Numbered from the stretch's first letter, positions 38,306 to 47,602 are shown. The stretch is 64,000 nt of DNA from JAJDAT01 sp964344185 (GCA_964344185.1 CAYFMN010000024.1:11064-75063); one strand, 5' to 3'. Notes: generated by a model not told the origin, from the sequence alone. Numbers and translations are program-made.

Positions 38306-38470
38306 ATGGATAGCATTGATTATTTTGATAAGCGAAAAGATCCTAAAAAAGAGAAGAACGATTTTCTTAATGAGTGGAACGCGCTGAAAAAAAATAAGAA
38401 AACGCTAGAAAATAAGAGTAAAGAATCAAAATTTAGCGCTCAGAAAAATGATGAAAAAATAAATGAATAA
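38306..38470 (+). CDS. Small charged hypothetical protein
   Basis: A 54-residue product starts with ATG at 38306, with AGGGG about 10 bases upstream; the frame is also open from a TTG at 38264. It is very Lys/Asn/Glu-rich (for example DPKKEKNDFLNEWNALKKNK) and has no membrane segment. It may be a real small protein, but composition alone could produce this frame. Confidence 0.4.
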   Translation: MDSIDYFDKRKDPKKEKNDFLNEWNALKKNKKTLENKSKESKFSAQKNDEKINE

Positions 38471-38638
38471 TACGGTTAAGTTTTAAAATAACTATTGAAC
38501 TGTTATTGATCGTTAATTTTGATTGATTTGTGAGGTAATTTGGATATTAAGCAATTTTTTAAATTAAATTAAGTTTTTTCCACTACATTAAGATAAAATA
38601 TCCAGAATTTTCTCTTTACTAAAATAAAAGGATTGTCC

Positions 38639-39907
38639 ATGAAGTCATATAATTTTTTGAAGATTTTGCGGTTTATTAGTTTGATCTTTTTTAGCTGGGT
38701 TATTTTTATTATCCCTGCGTTTGCCGAGGACGTCGCTAAAGTTATCGTGGCAGGAGAAGAAGCTTTTGTACAAAAAGATTTTGCTAAAGCTGAGGAAATA
38801 TTTACCAAGGCAGATAATTTGGATCCTGGTAACTATAGGATTTTGAAGCGGCTTGCCGAGTCGAAAGTTGAGCAAGGTAAATATACTGAAGCGGATCCCA
38901 TTTTGGATAAGATTTTAGCAATGCCTGTTTCTACTGGAAGAGACGTATTAGTCTTCTTAGATGGAAGCAATAAAGGTAGAAAGGCGGAGTTAGTTGACGA
39001 AACAGTAGTGACGCCTGAAAGCGGTCAAAACAATATGAGAAATTATGTGGATCTAGACCGCAAAGCCCCGATCCCTCATTATCGATTTTTCTTTAAAGAT
39101 ACCGGCAAAATGCAGTTAGTTCCAAAATATAAAGCAAAAATAAAATACGAAGGCGTTTTAAGCCGTGTTTACTTTATGATTAAAGAAACAAGCGTCAAAG
39201 TAAAAAAGAAAATTATTGATGCCTCGCCGGAAATTGGCGACCCTATGGTCACTATCAAAGCAGGTTGTTTCAAAATGGGCAGCAATAAAGGTCATCTTGA
39301 TGAAAGACCTGTTCATGAAGTATGCCTGGCCAAGTTTGAGATGGATCAGTATGAAGTTAATCAAAAATCCTTTCAGGATGTAATGGGAGATAATCCTTCG
39401 CTAAATTTAGGAGCGAATAATCCTGTTGATAGCGTGACATGGTTTGAAGCTAATCAATACTGTAGAAGGTTAGGAAAGAGACTGCCTACAGAGGCAGAAT
39501 GGGAATATGCGGCTCGTGCCGGCACCAATACAGAATATTACTGGGGTGATAAGATTGATCCTGAATACGCTAACTTTTGCGATAGACGATGTAAATTGAA
39601 CGATAAAGTGGCGGAATTAGATGATGGATATGCCCATACTGCTCCTATTGGAACCTATAAACCTAATGCGTTTGGTTTATATGAAATGTCGGGAAATTTG
39701 AGCGAGTGGGTAGAGGACTTTATGCAAGAAAACTATTACCAGATCAGTCCAAAGTACAATCCCCCAGGTCCAGAGATGCAAAAAGTTAGAAGGATTTTCA
39801 GAGGTGGCGCTTGGAATATGAAACCTGATGAATTACGGCTTGCGAATAGAAATAGTATTGTTATGAATTATCGCCCAGAAAGCATGGGATTCCGTTGCGT
39901 GAAGTAA
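38639..39907 (+). CDS. Exported TPR protein with FGE/sulfatase-modifying-factor-like domain
   Basis: The 422-residue protein starts at ATG 38639, with AAGGA six to seven bases upstream. It has a signal peptide (ending PAFAED), a TPR-like helical region (about 35-95), a linker, and an FGE-sulfatase domain (about 195-422: FKMGSNKG, RLPTEAEWEYAARAG, FGLYEMSGNLSEWV, GFRCV). True formylglycine-generating enzymes have a Cys pair near the end, which is not seen here. A structural or ligand-binding role, as in other non-FGE members, is more likely. Confidence 0.78.
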   Translation: MKSYNFLKILRFISLIFFSWVIFIIPAFAEDVAKVIVAGEEAFVQKDFAKAEEIFTKADNLDPGNYRILKRLAESKVEQGKYTEADPILDKILAMPVSTGRDVLVFLDGSNKGRKAELVDETVVTPESGQNNMRNYVDLDRKAPIPHYRFFFKDTGKMQLVPKYKAKIKYEGVLSRVYFMIKETSVKVKKKIIDASPEIGDPMVTIKAGCFKMGSNKGHLDERPVHEVCLAKFEMDQYEVNQKSFQDVMGDNPSLNLGANNPVDSVTWFEANQYCRRLGKRLPTEAEWEYAARAGTNTEYYWGDKIDPEYANFCDRRCKLNDKVAELDDGYAHTAPIGTYKPNAFGLYEMSGNLSEWVEDFMQENYYQISPKYNPPGPEMQKVRRIFRGGAWNMKPDELRLANRNSIVMNYRPESMGFRCVK

Positions 39908-39916
39908 AATTTGTTT

Positions 39917-41761
39917 TTACATATTGGAGTTATGGGGAATAGCTAAAGTTAAGTATTTCCCTTTTTCTCCAAATATTATTCCTTGCTGAACTAAATCTTG
40001 CAATATTAGTTCTAAAGGTTGAGAATTTTCTGATTTTTGATTTTTGTTTTGTAAAGATTCCCTAATTTGTTCTAGCGATTTAGGGCTATCGTTACAAAAT
40101 GAAATGATTGACGCTGCCGTCCCCTCAAAACGTTTTTTGATCGGCTGATCGGCCGGTCTTCCATCGTAAACGTTGATGAAATTAGGCGATTTAGTGAAAA
40201 AGAGAAAAGGCATTTGGTCGGATTCATGGCGACTTTTCCAATTAGCCACAACCTCGCGCAATTCTTGAATTAAAGCTGGATCAATTTTTGCTGGAGTCTC
40301 AAACTCAAAGTCATAAGCAATTTTCATTAAGTCTAATTGCTCCTCATCATATACATAAGTATATGCTTCTCCTGGGCCTTTTATTTTGACTCCATATTCT
40401 TCAGGTCTCGTAAAGTAAGGGCTAAATCTTTCTAACCAAAGGTCGCCCACTCCAATAGGCGGTTTTAAATGCGTCAGGTGTTTTAATATATCAATTTGTT
40501 TTCGATAATCGTCGTCGGTTTCTCCTGGAAAACCGGTTAATATATTCCACTCACAGTCAATCCCATAATACATGGACCATTTTAAGCATGTAATATTTTG
40601 AATGGGTCTGACTCCTTTATCCATTTCTCTTAGCTGGTTAGGACTGAAACTTTCTATTCCTGGTTGAATTACGTTTACGCCGCCGTGAGCCAGGGTTTTA
40701 ATTTGTTTTTTAGTTAAGTTGCTTTTAACTTCGAGAAAAAATTGGAAGTCGTAGTTTTCCTGCGCGAAATTGTTAAAAACTCCATCTATATATTTCATTT
40801 CCAGAATATTATCGACAATTCGAAACCTAAAGGTGTCGTGTTTTTGAGAAAGCTTGGCAATTTCTTTGCGGACTTGTTCTGGAGGTTTTGATCGAAACTC
40901 CATTGTAAATGCGTTAAGGCCACAGAAAGTACAATGATGTTTTTCTCCCCACCAGCAACCTCTAGCTGTTTCATAGAGGACAATGGGGTTTTCTAATAAT
41001 GAGGAGTTGGGATCAATTTGCCTGATTTGATCGTAAAAATCGTCGTAGTCGGGAGGGCCATAATCTGCAAAATTTTGGAATGTTTCTGAGCAACGTTCAA
41101 AAATGACCGTTCCATCTTTTCTATGAGCGACTCCAGCAGGCGGTTCTGTATTTGTATCAATAGCTTTCATTAGTTGTGGGAGCGTTGGTTCTGCTTCTCC
41201 CAAAATAGCGTAATCAATCCATGGGAAAGCTCTAAAATATTCTAACCCCATCTCCGACTCAAAGTTTGATCCTCCAAATAATATTTTGAGTTTGGGATTT
41301 TCTTTTTTTATCAGTTTGGCCAATGTGAGACTGGCTACATTTTGGTTAAATGTCGAGGAAAATCCAACGACATCGAAAAGGGTCCAATCTACGGCGTTTT
41401 TGGCCCAATTCAAAAACTCAGGAACCATTTTCGTTTTTATATCTAATAAGAATTCTACTGGTCGATTAATTTTTTGGGCTACGTTTTCTAAATGAGTTGA
41501 GTAGCGTTTTGAATAATTTTGGTTTTTGGCCGAAGAACCAAAAAGAATTTCTGAAAATAACCATTCTCCGATCAAATGTCTCTCTTCGCAAAGCTGATTA
41601 TAAATGGGCAATTCAATTTGATGGGCAAATTGAAGGTTGAAATAAAAGCTATGAGCTTCCCATCCATGGGATTTTACAAGGGTTGATAGAGTGCCTAGCT
41701 GAATGGATGGGTAAATATGAAACCCAAAAGGCATATTTATAAGAGCAATTTTTTTAGACAT
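39917..41761 (-). CDS. B12-binding radical SAM protein, RiPP maturase family
   Basis: The 614-residue protein has an N-terminal cobalamin-binding-type Rossmann domain (about 1-205), a radical SAM domain with C269-x7-C277-x2-C280 (CWWGEKHHCTFC), and a C-terminal domain with winged-helix-like features. The motif ETARGCWWG...CTFCGLN followed by FRSKPPE matches the RiPP maturation radical SAM protein 1 group, which modifies ribosomal peptides. I found no leader-type precursor in the flanking intergenic DNA. It follows an AMP ligase by 44 bases in the same direction. Confidence 0.82.
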   Translation of the reverse strand: MSKKIALINMPFGFHIYPSIQLGTLSTLVKSHGWEAHSFYFNLQFAHQIELPIYNQLCEERHLIGEWLFSEILFGSSAKNQNYSKRYSTHLENVAQKINRPVEFLLDIKTKMVPEFLNWAKNAVDWTLFDVVGFSSTFNQNVASLTLAKLIKKENPKLKILFGGSNFESEMGLEYFRAFPWIDYAILGEAEPTLPQLMKAIDTNTEPPAGVAHRKDGTVIFERCSETFQNFADYGPPDYDDFYDQIRQIDPNSSLLENPIVLYETARGCWWGEKHHCTFCGLNAFTMEFRSKPPEQVRKEIAKLSQKHDTFRFRIVDNILEMKYIDGVFNNFAQENYDFQFFLEVKSNLTKKQIKTLAHGGVNVIQPGIESFSPNQLREMDKGVRPIQNITCLKWSMYYGIDCEWNILTGFPGETDDDYRKQIDILKHLTHLKPPIGVGDLWLERFSPYFTRPEEYGVKIKGPGEAYTYVYDEEQLDLMKIAYDFEFETPAKIDPALIQELREVVANWKSRHESDQMPFLFFTKSPNFINVYDGRPADQPIKKRFEGTAASIISFCNDSPKSLEQIRESLQNKNQKSENSQPLELILQDLVQQGIIFGEKGKYLTLAIPHNSNM

Positions 41762-41805
41762 GATGATTTATTGTATCAATTTTGTCTGTTTAACCCAATA
41801 TCGAG

Positions 41806-43338
41806 TCAATTTTCTCTCAGACGGTTTTTGAGAATTTTACCCGTAGGATTTTTAGGAAGCTCCTCATAAAACTGAACGATGTCCGGAGTCATGTATGCGG
41901 GTAGAGTTTCTTTGCAGAAACTCTTTATTTCGCCTTCGGTTGTTTTTCCTTTTTCTTTAAGTACCACACACGCTTTAATCTGCTCTCCTAATCGATCATG
42001 AGATACGCCTACAGCGGCAGCCTCGGTTATTTGAGGATGTTGAATAAGTCTATTTTCAATCACTAAAGGCGAAACATTTTCTCCCGCTCTGATGATTAAG
42101 TCTTTTTTTCTGCCAGCTGAAATATAAAGACGACCTTCTTTATCCAAGTGGCCAAGGTCTCCAGTTCGGAACCATCCGTCCTCGTCAAAAGCTAGTTTTG
42201 TTTCGTTTGGTCGCTTCCAATACGAATCCATTATTGTTGGACCTTTTACTAAAATTTCTCCAACTTTTTCTTGAGGAACAGACTCTCCAGAGTCGTCAAT
42301 AATCTTAAGTTTGACATTGGCTAATGGTTTGCCGACTGATCCGGGAACACTTCCTTCGGAAACGGAATTGACTGAAAGCACAGGCGATGTTTCAGTTAAT
42401 CCATATCCTTCTATAACGGTTACTCCTAAAACATCTTCCACACGATGTAAGAGAATTTCTGGTAACGACGCTCCTCCTGATATGCATAAGCGAAGGGTGG
42501 ATATTTCGTAATTGCCTTTACTATATAGATCGATTAAAAATGAATAGATCGTTGGGACCAAAGGTAATATTGTCGCTTGACATTTTTCTATCAGAGAAAG
42601 GATGGTTTTGGGCGCAAATTGCGGCAACATAATTAGAGTAGCGCCAATTCTAAATAAAGTCAGAGCCATAATGTTGCCAAAGGAATGAAAGAGAGGTAAG
42701 GCTACGATTCCTTTATCGTTAGAAGTTAAGTTTAAACGGTCTAAGAAGGCTCCCGTATTTAGATAGAATTGTTTTTCATTTAAGGAAACTCCTTTAGGGC
42801 GATTTGTAGTCCCAGATGTATATAGAATGACATCTGGAATGTTATCGGGTCGTTTATGAAATTCGATGGAACCAGACGATTCTTTACCTGATTTCAAAAA
42901 ATCTTTAAAAGTAACTGCGTCGTTTTTAAGTAAATTATTTTGAGATGAATTATTGGTTAATATTACCTTGCTGAATGAATTAAAAAGTGGGGCGGTTTCC
43001 TCTTTTAAGAATATTGGATTGACCAGTAAATTATCTATTTCTGCATCTTTAATTATAAAAGCTATCGTTTCTGGATTTAATAGGGCGTTTAGAGGTACGA
43101 CGGGCAATCCCTTTCGAAACGCTCCTAGCAAAGCGATCAAATATTCTTTTTGGTTTAAGCACAAAAGCCCAAGTTTGCTGTTTTCTAATAGTTTAAGTTT
43201 TCCTAGAGCCCGTGAAAAATCATCAATTTGCTCAATTAGTTCCTTATATGAAATGGATGATTCTCCATCAATAATTGCTGGGTGGTTTGGTATTTTATTT
43301 GAATGATCTAAAATTAGATTATAGAACTCAAGAGCCAT
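41806..43338 (-). CDS. AMP-dependent acyl-CoA synthetase/ligase
   Basis: The 510-residue adenylate-forming enzyme has the core motifs YTSGTTNRPKGV, GYGLTETSPV and GWFRTGDLG, then SAGRKKDLIIRAGENV, and the C-terminal catalytic Lys in NPTGKILKNRL. It would activate a carboxylic acid as an acyl-AMP and pass it to CoA. It lies directly upstream of the radical SAM maturase and may be its operon partner, though a general fatty-acid role is also possible. Confidence 0.85.
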   Translation of the reverse strand: MALEFYNLILDHSNKIPNHPAIIDGESSISYKELIEQIDDFSRALGKLKLLENSKLGLLCLNQKEYLIALLGAFRKGLPVVPLNALLNPETIAFIIKDAEIDNLLVNPIFLKEETAPLFNSFSKVILTNNSSQNNLLKNDAVTFKDFLKSGKESSGSIEFHKRPDNIPDVILYTSGTTNRPKGVSLNEKQFYLNTGAFLDRLNLTSNDKGIVALPLFHSFGNIMALTLFRIGATLIMLPQFAPKTILSLIEKCQATILPLVPTIYSFLIDLYSKGNYEISTLRLCISGGASLPEILLHRVEDVLGVTVIEGYGLTETSPVLSVNSVSEGSVPGSVGKPLANVKLKIIDDSGESVPQEKVGEILVKGPTIMDSYWKRPNETKLAFDEDGWFRTGDLGHLDKEGRLYISAGRKKDLIIRAGENVSPLVIENRLIQHPQITEAAAVGVSHDRLGEQIKACVVLKEKGKTTEGEIKSFCKETLPAYMTPDIVQFYEELPKNPTGKILKNRLREN

Positions 43339-43504
43339 AGATATATAAATTATTGAAAAGATTCTGTAAGTTAGCCCATAATAATTAGGGCCGCAAAGAG
43401 TAAATTTATTAAATATTACTCGTTTTTAATGATATTAATCAAAAATCTTTTCGAAAAATGGAAAACTTAGTAAATAGAAAACAAAGGTTTATATATTTTT
43501 AAGA

Positions 43505-43521
43505 TTTACATTATATGTAAA
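43505..43521. promoter_or_regulatory. Palindrome TTTACAT-TAT-ATGTAAA, possible operator
   Basis: This is a perfect 7-base inverted repeat with a 3-base centre, ending 12 bases upstream of the extended -10 element of the receiver-CheX gene. It sits over or next to the -35 region, a common position for a repressor or activator site. Confidence 0.35.
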
Positions 43522-43533
43522 ATGTATTTTTTG

Positions 43534-43542
43534 TGTTATAAT
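43534..43542 (+). promoter_or_regulatory. Extended -10 promoter element of receiver-CheX gene
   Basis: TGTTATAAT is a perfect extended -10 box. There is no good -35 box 17 bases upstream, as is usual for extended -10 promoters. Transcription would start about 110 bases before the ATG at 43658. Confidence 0.45.
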
Positions 43543-43657
43543 TTCCAAATTATTAAATTAAATCAAGATCTCACGTTGAGATTCAATTGCTGTTTTCTTT
43601 TCTAATCGGTAATATTGTTTAGCAATTTATGAACATGCAAATGGTAAGAGATGTCAT

Positions 43658-44635
43658 ATGAGTGGTTATAATGACAAAAAGGTTTTAGTTGTAGAAAACT
43701 CTCGCGTTATATCCGGGATAATTAAGAAAGCATTAGTTGCCAGCGGAATTAATAGCGATAATATAACGACTGCAACGGACGGTCACCAAGCTTTATTAAT
43801 TGCAGAATTGGTAGATTTTTCGTTAGTGACAACGGCGGTTCATCTAAGGCTTAAAGATGGAGCACAGTTGCTAGAAGCCTTGAGGAAGAATCCAAAAAAG
43901 GAATCACTCCAAAAAATTCCTGTTTTAGTTATATCGTCGGAGACCGACTTAGGTTATGCCGAAAAATTTTTGAATTTAGGCATTCAAGGTTTTATCAAAA
44001 AACCGTTTAAAACTGAAGATATAAAAAAATCTTTACGCCAAATATTTGGGGAGCCGAGCGATACTATACAACCCGGCGGCTCGTCTAATAATGGAGATGA
44101 ATCCGCTATTAGTCCAGATTTTATTAAAGCGTTTACTGATAGCGCTTTAGAAGCGTTGGGGCAATATATGGTTGTGGCTGATATAGTGGACCCCTTAGAA
44201 GAAGAAAACTGGAAAAGTTATTTTAGTTCTTATATTACCCTTATTAATAAAGATTATGATATCCGAATTTCAATATCTTTGTATTTTCCTAAAAAAGTGG
44301 CTTGTGATATCTATGCCGGTATTTTCGGAGAAGTAGATTTAGATCAAGTGAATGGGGTTGTTCAGGAATTAGGGAATATTATTGGCGGGATTGTTAAGCC
44401 AAAGATCACGGGATTCTCAAGCGAAATATATAAATTGGTTCATGGATCAAATGGAACGTTTAACGAAGATACTGTTATTCATTTTGATCTTGGATTGCCT
44501 GAAGGAAAAATGGGCGATGAAGAAACAACAATTCCTACAGATTGTCCCAAATCTAAATTCATCGTGCCTTTTGAAGTCGATGAAAATTTGATTATTTATA
44601 TGGTGCAAATAGAAAAAAACTCAGAGGTATCGTAA
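43658..44635 (+). CDS. Degenerate receiver domain fused to CheX-like phosphatase domain
   Basis: The 325-residue protein has a receiver-like domain (8-130) in which the phospho-acceptor Asp is replaced by A60 (SLVTTAVHLRLKDG) and the acidic pair is E13-N14; the Lys of KKPF is kept. A C-terminal CheX-like domain (about 152-320) contains the E-x2-N catalytic motif in QELGNIIGG (E237, N240). CheX removes phosphate from CheY-type receivers. The fusion suggests a constitutively positioned phosphatase or a sensor of other receivers. Confidence 0.75.
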   Translation: MSGYNDKKVLVVENSRVISGIIKKALVASGINSDNITTATDGHQALLIAELVDFSLVTTAVHLRLKDGAQLLEALRKNPKKESLQKIPVLVISSETDLGYAEKFLNLGIQGFIKKPFKTEDIKKSLRQIFGEPSDTIQPGGSSNNGDESAISPDFIKAFTDSALEALGQYMVVADIVDPLEEENWKSYFSSYITLINKDYDIRISISLYFPKKVACDIYAGIFGEVDLDQVNGVVQELGNIIGGIVKPKITGFSSEIYKLVHGSNGTFNEDTVIHFDLGLPEGKMGDEETTIPTDCPKSKFIVPFEVDENLIIYMVQIEKNSEVS

Positions 44636-44651
44636 ATTTAAAGCGACCTTC

Positions 44652-45065
44652 TTATAATAATTCTGCCGCTTCTTTTAGCAATGGAAAACCTTCCTCAAAA
44701 ATTTTTGGATCGAAATATAATCCTTCCAATCTAGTATTTTCTAATTTTACGAAAAATTCATGAATTGATTTTAATCGTTCACTAGCTTGAGATATTGCCC
44801 AATCTTTTAAATATTTATCGAATTGATCTCCGCGAGTTTCTTGAATATTACCTTGCGTTGTAGAAAGAAATTCTCCCATTTTTAGAAGTTCGGCAAATTG
44901 TTCTTGAGCTTCGGCCATGAGATCGCCTAATTCTTCCGGCGGAAAGCTTTTGTTTGCTTTATATTCTTCCCGGCGGTCGTTAATTGATTTCATAATTCGT
45001 GAAAACTTTGCTCGTAAGAGCCCGACTATACCAAGTAAAGATTCAATTTTTTCTAAAGGAGTCAT
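44652..45065 (-). CDS. Helical protein of unknown function
   Basis: The 137-residue protein is rich in charged helices (for example LGDLMAEAQEQFAELLKMGE), with no signal peptide, membrane segment or recognised motif. Its ATG lies 15 bases downstream of the SPOR gene's stop, so it is probably in the ProC-SPOR operon. No family recognised. Confidence 0.6.
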   Translation of the reverse strand: MTPLEKIESLLGIVGLLRAKFSRIMKSINDRREEYKANKSFPPEELGDLMAEAQEQFAELLKMGEFLSTTQGNIQETRGDQFDKYLKDWAISQASERLKSIHEFFVKLENTRLEGLYFDPKIFEEGFPLLKEAAELL

Positions 45066-45080
45066 AATAAATCTTTTGGG

Positions 45081-45794
45081 TTAGCTATTTGCGTTTTTGT
45101 TTGTTTTGGGATTAACTTTGTCATTTTTTACCGATGTTTCCTTTTTCTTTTTTTCTGAATCGTTTTTTAATTTCTCATCGGCGTTTTTTTCTTGTTCTAA
45201 ATATGCGGTGGGGAAAAACTCAAGAGTTCCTAAGCTAATTATTCTTGCGGAACGTCTTTCTTTTAAATTTAAATCCGCCAGTTTTTTGTCCGCTGTTTCA
45301 TAGTCTAAGTATCTACCAACACGAACGGCATGCCACAATTGTTTTTTTTCTCCCCATACGCTAACGCTATACGCGGGGTATTTTTTCCTTTTTAAGTTGT
45401 CCAGTAATTCGTCTGCAAACTCTTTAAAAAGAAACGCGTCGATATGTAATGTATAAGTTAATCGGTCAGTAGCCAACTCTTTAGGGAACTTGTAGGTTGC
45501 GTCGTTTTTTTGTTTTTGAGGCGTATCTTTTTTAACTTTGTCTTCTTTGGCGAGAGATTTTTTTTGTTTTTCGCTGTTTGTCTTTTTCTCGTCTTCTTTT
45601 TTATCTAAGGGTAGTTTTACTTTTTCTATTATCTTAGAGGCCTCTCCTTTAGCTTTATCTAGTTTTTCACCATCTTTTAGGGAAGCCGTTTTTTCTCCAA
45701 GAGGGTTTGCGGGTTGCATAGCCCACATCACTCCCACAAAAATAATGCCTACAACAAAAATTACGATAAGTATTTTAAAAATGGTTTTTAACAT
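45081..45794 (-). CDS. Membrane-anchored SPOR-domain protein
   Basis: The 237-residue protein has one membrane helix at 4-25 (KTIFKILIVIFVVGIIFVGV), a long Lys/Glu-rich linker (about 30-105), a SPOR-type domain (about 107-185: YTLHIDAFLFKEFADELLDN, VRVGRYLDYETADKKLADLN) and a charged tail. SPOR domains bind denuded septal peptidoglycan, so a role at the division site is likely. Confidence 0.75.
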   Translation of the reverse strand: MLKTIFKILIVIFVVGIIFVGVMWAMQPANPLGEKTASLKDGEKLDKAKGEASKIIEKVKLPLDKKEDEKKTNSEKQKKSLAKEDKVKKDTPQKQKNDATYKFPKELATDRLTYTLHIDAFLFKEFADELLDNLKRKKYPAYSVSVWGEKKQLWHAVRVGRYLDYETADKKLADLNLKERRSARIISLGTLEFFPTAYLEQEKNADEKLKNDSEKKKKETSVKNDKVNPKTNKNANS

Positions 45795-45837
45795 TTGGAT
45801 TGTTGGATGAAATTTTTAATTATAGAAAAAATAATGT

Positions 45838-46665
45838 TTATTTTGAGCCAAGCTCTTGAGAGCGTTTAGTAGCTTCTTCAACCGCGTCAATCAGAGCGTT
45901 TCGAATTCCGCCAGCTTCCAGCGCATGGATGCCATAAATCGTAGTGCCGCCAGGCGACGTAACCATATCTTTTAATTGGCCAGGGTGTTTGCCGCTTTCT
46001 AAAGCTAGTTGTGCGGATCCCAAAACCGTTTGGAACGTTAATTTGTTGGCCACGTCTCTTGATAAACCCATCTTAACTCCAGCGTCCGATAGAGCTTCCA
46101 TCATTGTAAAAATATACGCTGGACCGCTTCCGCTTAAGCCGGTTACTGCATCTAGCTTATCTTCTTCTACTACAACAGTTTTACCGATGGCCTCAAAAAT
46201 TTGATGTACGATTCGCCGGTCGTTTTTTTTCACATGATCGGAAAAAGATATTGCCGTCGCTCCTTGTAAAACCAGGGCGGGCGTATTGGGCATTGTTCGC
46301 GCCACCGCCAATTTCTTTTGTTGTTTACCAGATAAAAGATTGGTTATTTTAGCGATCGGAACGCCCGCCGCTACAGATACAAATAGTTTTTTCCCTTGAG
46401 CCAAGTCGGACGTTTCTCGAAGGGCTTCGTCAACTATTTGGGGTTTAACCGAAATAATTATTACGTCTGAGTTTTTGACAACGTCTCTATTATTCAAAGT
46501 AGTGTTTATTTTAAAGTCTTTTTTTAAACTATTTAGCTTTTTAGCGTCGACGTCTGAAACAATTATCTCTTTGGGATTTATAACAGTAGCGGAAAGAAGG
46601 CCTTTAAGGATAGCTTGAGACATGTTGCCGCCTCCTAAAAACCCTAATTTAATATTTTTTAACAC
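45838..46665 (-). CDS. proC: Pyrroline-5-carboxylate reductase
   Basis: The 275-residue enzyme makes proline from pyrroline-5-carboxylate with NAD(P)H. It has the dinucleotide motif LGFLGGGNMSQAI near the N terminus, SGSGPAYIFTMMEA, and VTSPGGTTIYGIHALE at the C terminus. I chose GTG at 46665, which has GGGAG eight bases upstream; the frame is open five codons further to a TTG. It lies 47 bases downstream of the YggS gene. Confidence 0.92.
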   Translation of the reverse strand: MLKNIKLGFLGGGNMSQAILKGLLSATVINPKEIIVSDVDAKKLNSLKKDFKINTTLNNRDVVKNSDVIIISVKPQIVDEALRETSDLAQGKKLFVSVAAGVPIAKITNLLSGKQQKKLAVARTMPNTPALVLQGATAISFSDHVKKNDRRIVHQIFEAIGKTVVVEEDKLDAVTGLSGSGPAYIFTMMEALSDAGVKMGLSRDVANKLTFQTVLGSAQLALESGKHPGQLKDMVTSPGGTTIYGIHALEAGGIRNALIDAVEEATKRSQELGSK

Positions 46666-46712
46666 GAATTGATCTCCCAAATAAAAATGAAAGCGTTTTT
46701 TTGTAATATTTT

Positions 46713-47402
46713 TTAATTTGTTCTTTTGCCAAAAATTGCGGAACCAACGCGAACGAAGGTGGCGCCTTCCTCAATTGCTATTTTATAATCTCCACTCATT
46801 CCCATAGAAAGCTCATTTAGTCCTACATTTTCTATGTTGGAGATTGCTATTTTGTCTCTAAGTTCTCTAAGCTGGGCGAAATATTTTCTCGATTTTTCGG
46901 GATCGGAATTTAATGGCGGTATAGTCATTAAACCTTGAACATTTAATCCGCTTAGAGTTGATAGTTTGGTTAATAACTCTTCTAGGTTTAGCGGTTCGAC
47001 CCCTGATTTCGTCGTTTCAGAAGCTATATTAACTTGGACTAGTACCGGCACAACGATTTTTCTAGTTTGAGCTCCTTTGTGGATAGCTTGGCCTAACTCT
47101 ATGCTATCTACTGTGTGAACGAGGTCAAATAAATCATAAATGTATTTCACTTTATTTTTTTGTAGATGTCCGATTAAATGCCATTGTATTTGATCGCGTC
47201 CTAGAGTTTCTATTTTTCTTTTTGCTTCTTGTATTCGATTTTCTCCAAATATTAAACAGCCGACTTTAAGAGCTTCGAGTATATATTTTTCTTCAAAGGT
47301 TTTTGAAACTGCAATGAGTTTAACAGAACCATTGGGACGTCCCGATTTTTTTTCAGCGGCGGCAATCTCCTCTCGGACTTGAGCTAATCGTTCAGATATC
47401 AA
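46713..47402 (-). CDS. YggS-type PLP homeostasis protein
   Basis: The 229-residue protein is a fold-type III PLP-binding protein with the lysine in KLIAVSKTF, GENRIQEAKRK, WHLIGHLQKNK, and ELSMGMSGDYKIAIEEGATFVRVGSAIFG at the end. Family members control free PLP levels and show no catalysis. The yggS-proC order is common in bacteria and supports both calls. Confidence 0.92.
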   Translation of the reverse strand: MISERLAQVREEIAAAEKKSGRPNGSVKLIAVSKTFEEKYILEALKVGCLIFGENRIQEAKRKIETLGRDQIQWHLIGHLQKNKVKYIYDLFDLVHTVDSIELGQAIHKGAQTRKIVVPVLVQVNIASETTKSGVEPLNLEELLTKLSTLSGLNVQGLMTIPPLNSDPEKSRKYFAQLRELRDKIAISNIENVGLNELSMGMSGDYKIAIEEGATFVRVGSAIFGKRTN

Positions 47403-47480
47403 CTAAATCTCCAAAAATCCTGTTGAATTTGAATATTAATTGTTTTGTCGCGACATACTGTAAAGCCATCATTATGTTTT

Positions 47481-47526
47481 AAAGCAAAAAGAAAGGCTTT
47501 TCAACTAACTTGTTGAAAAGCCTTTC
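47481..47526 (-). terminator. Rho-independent terminator of the receiver gene
   Basis: A perfect 15-base stem (GAAAGGCTTTTCAAC at 47491-47505 with its complement at 47512-47526) encloses a 6-base loop. On the minus strand it is followed by TTTTTGCTTT. It lies 77 bases below the stop of the receiver gene at 47603. Confidence 0.8.
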
Positions 47527-47602
47527 CTTAATAAATAATTAATGATGCGCTTTTGGAGGAAAAGGATTACTTCTGGTGAGACTTGGCTTTGCGTAATTTT
47601 TA

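Larger units (their letters stand above)
43339..43657. other. Divergent intergenic region with palindrome and extended -10 box
   Basis: These 319 bases lie between the AMP ligase (minus) and the receiver-CheX gene (plus). They hold a 17-base palindrome at 43505-43521 and an extended -10 element at 43534-43542. The region was scanned on the minus strand for a RiPP-precursor-like ORF and none is evident. Confidence 0.45.

Noticed and set aside
38306..38470. Small Lys-rich ORF as precursor for the radical SAM maturase
   Set aside because: It has no leader-like or core-like segment, is on the other strand, and is separated by the FGE-like gene.
43339..43657. RiPP precursor in the region upstream of the AMP ligase
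   Set aside because: All minus-strand frames there are closed by frequent stops.
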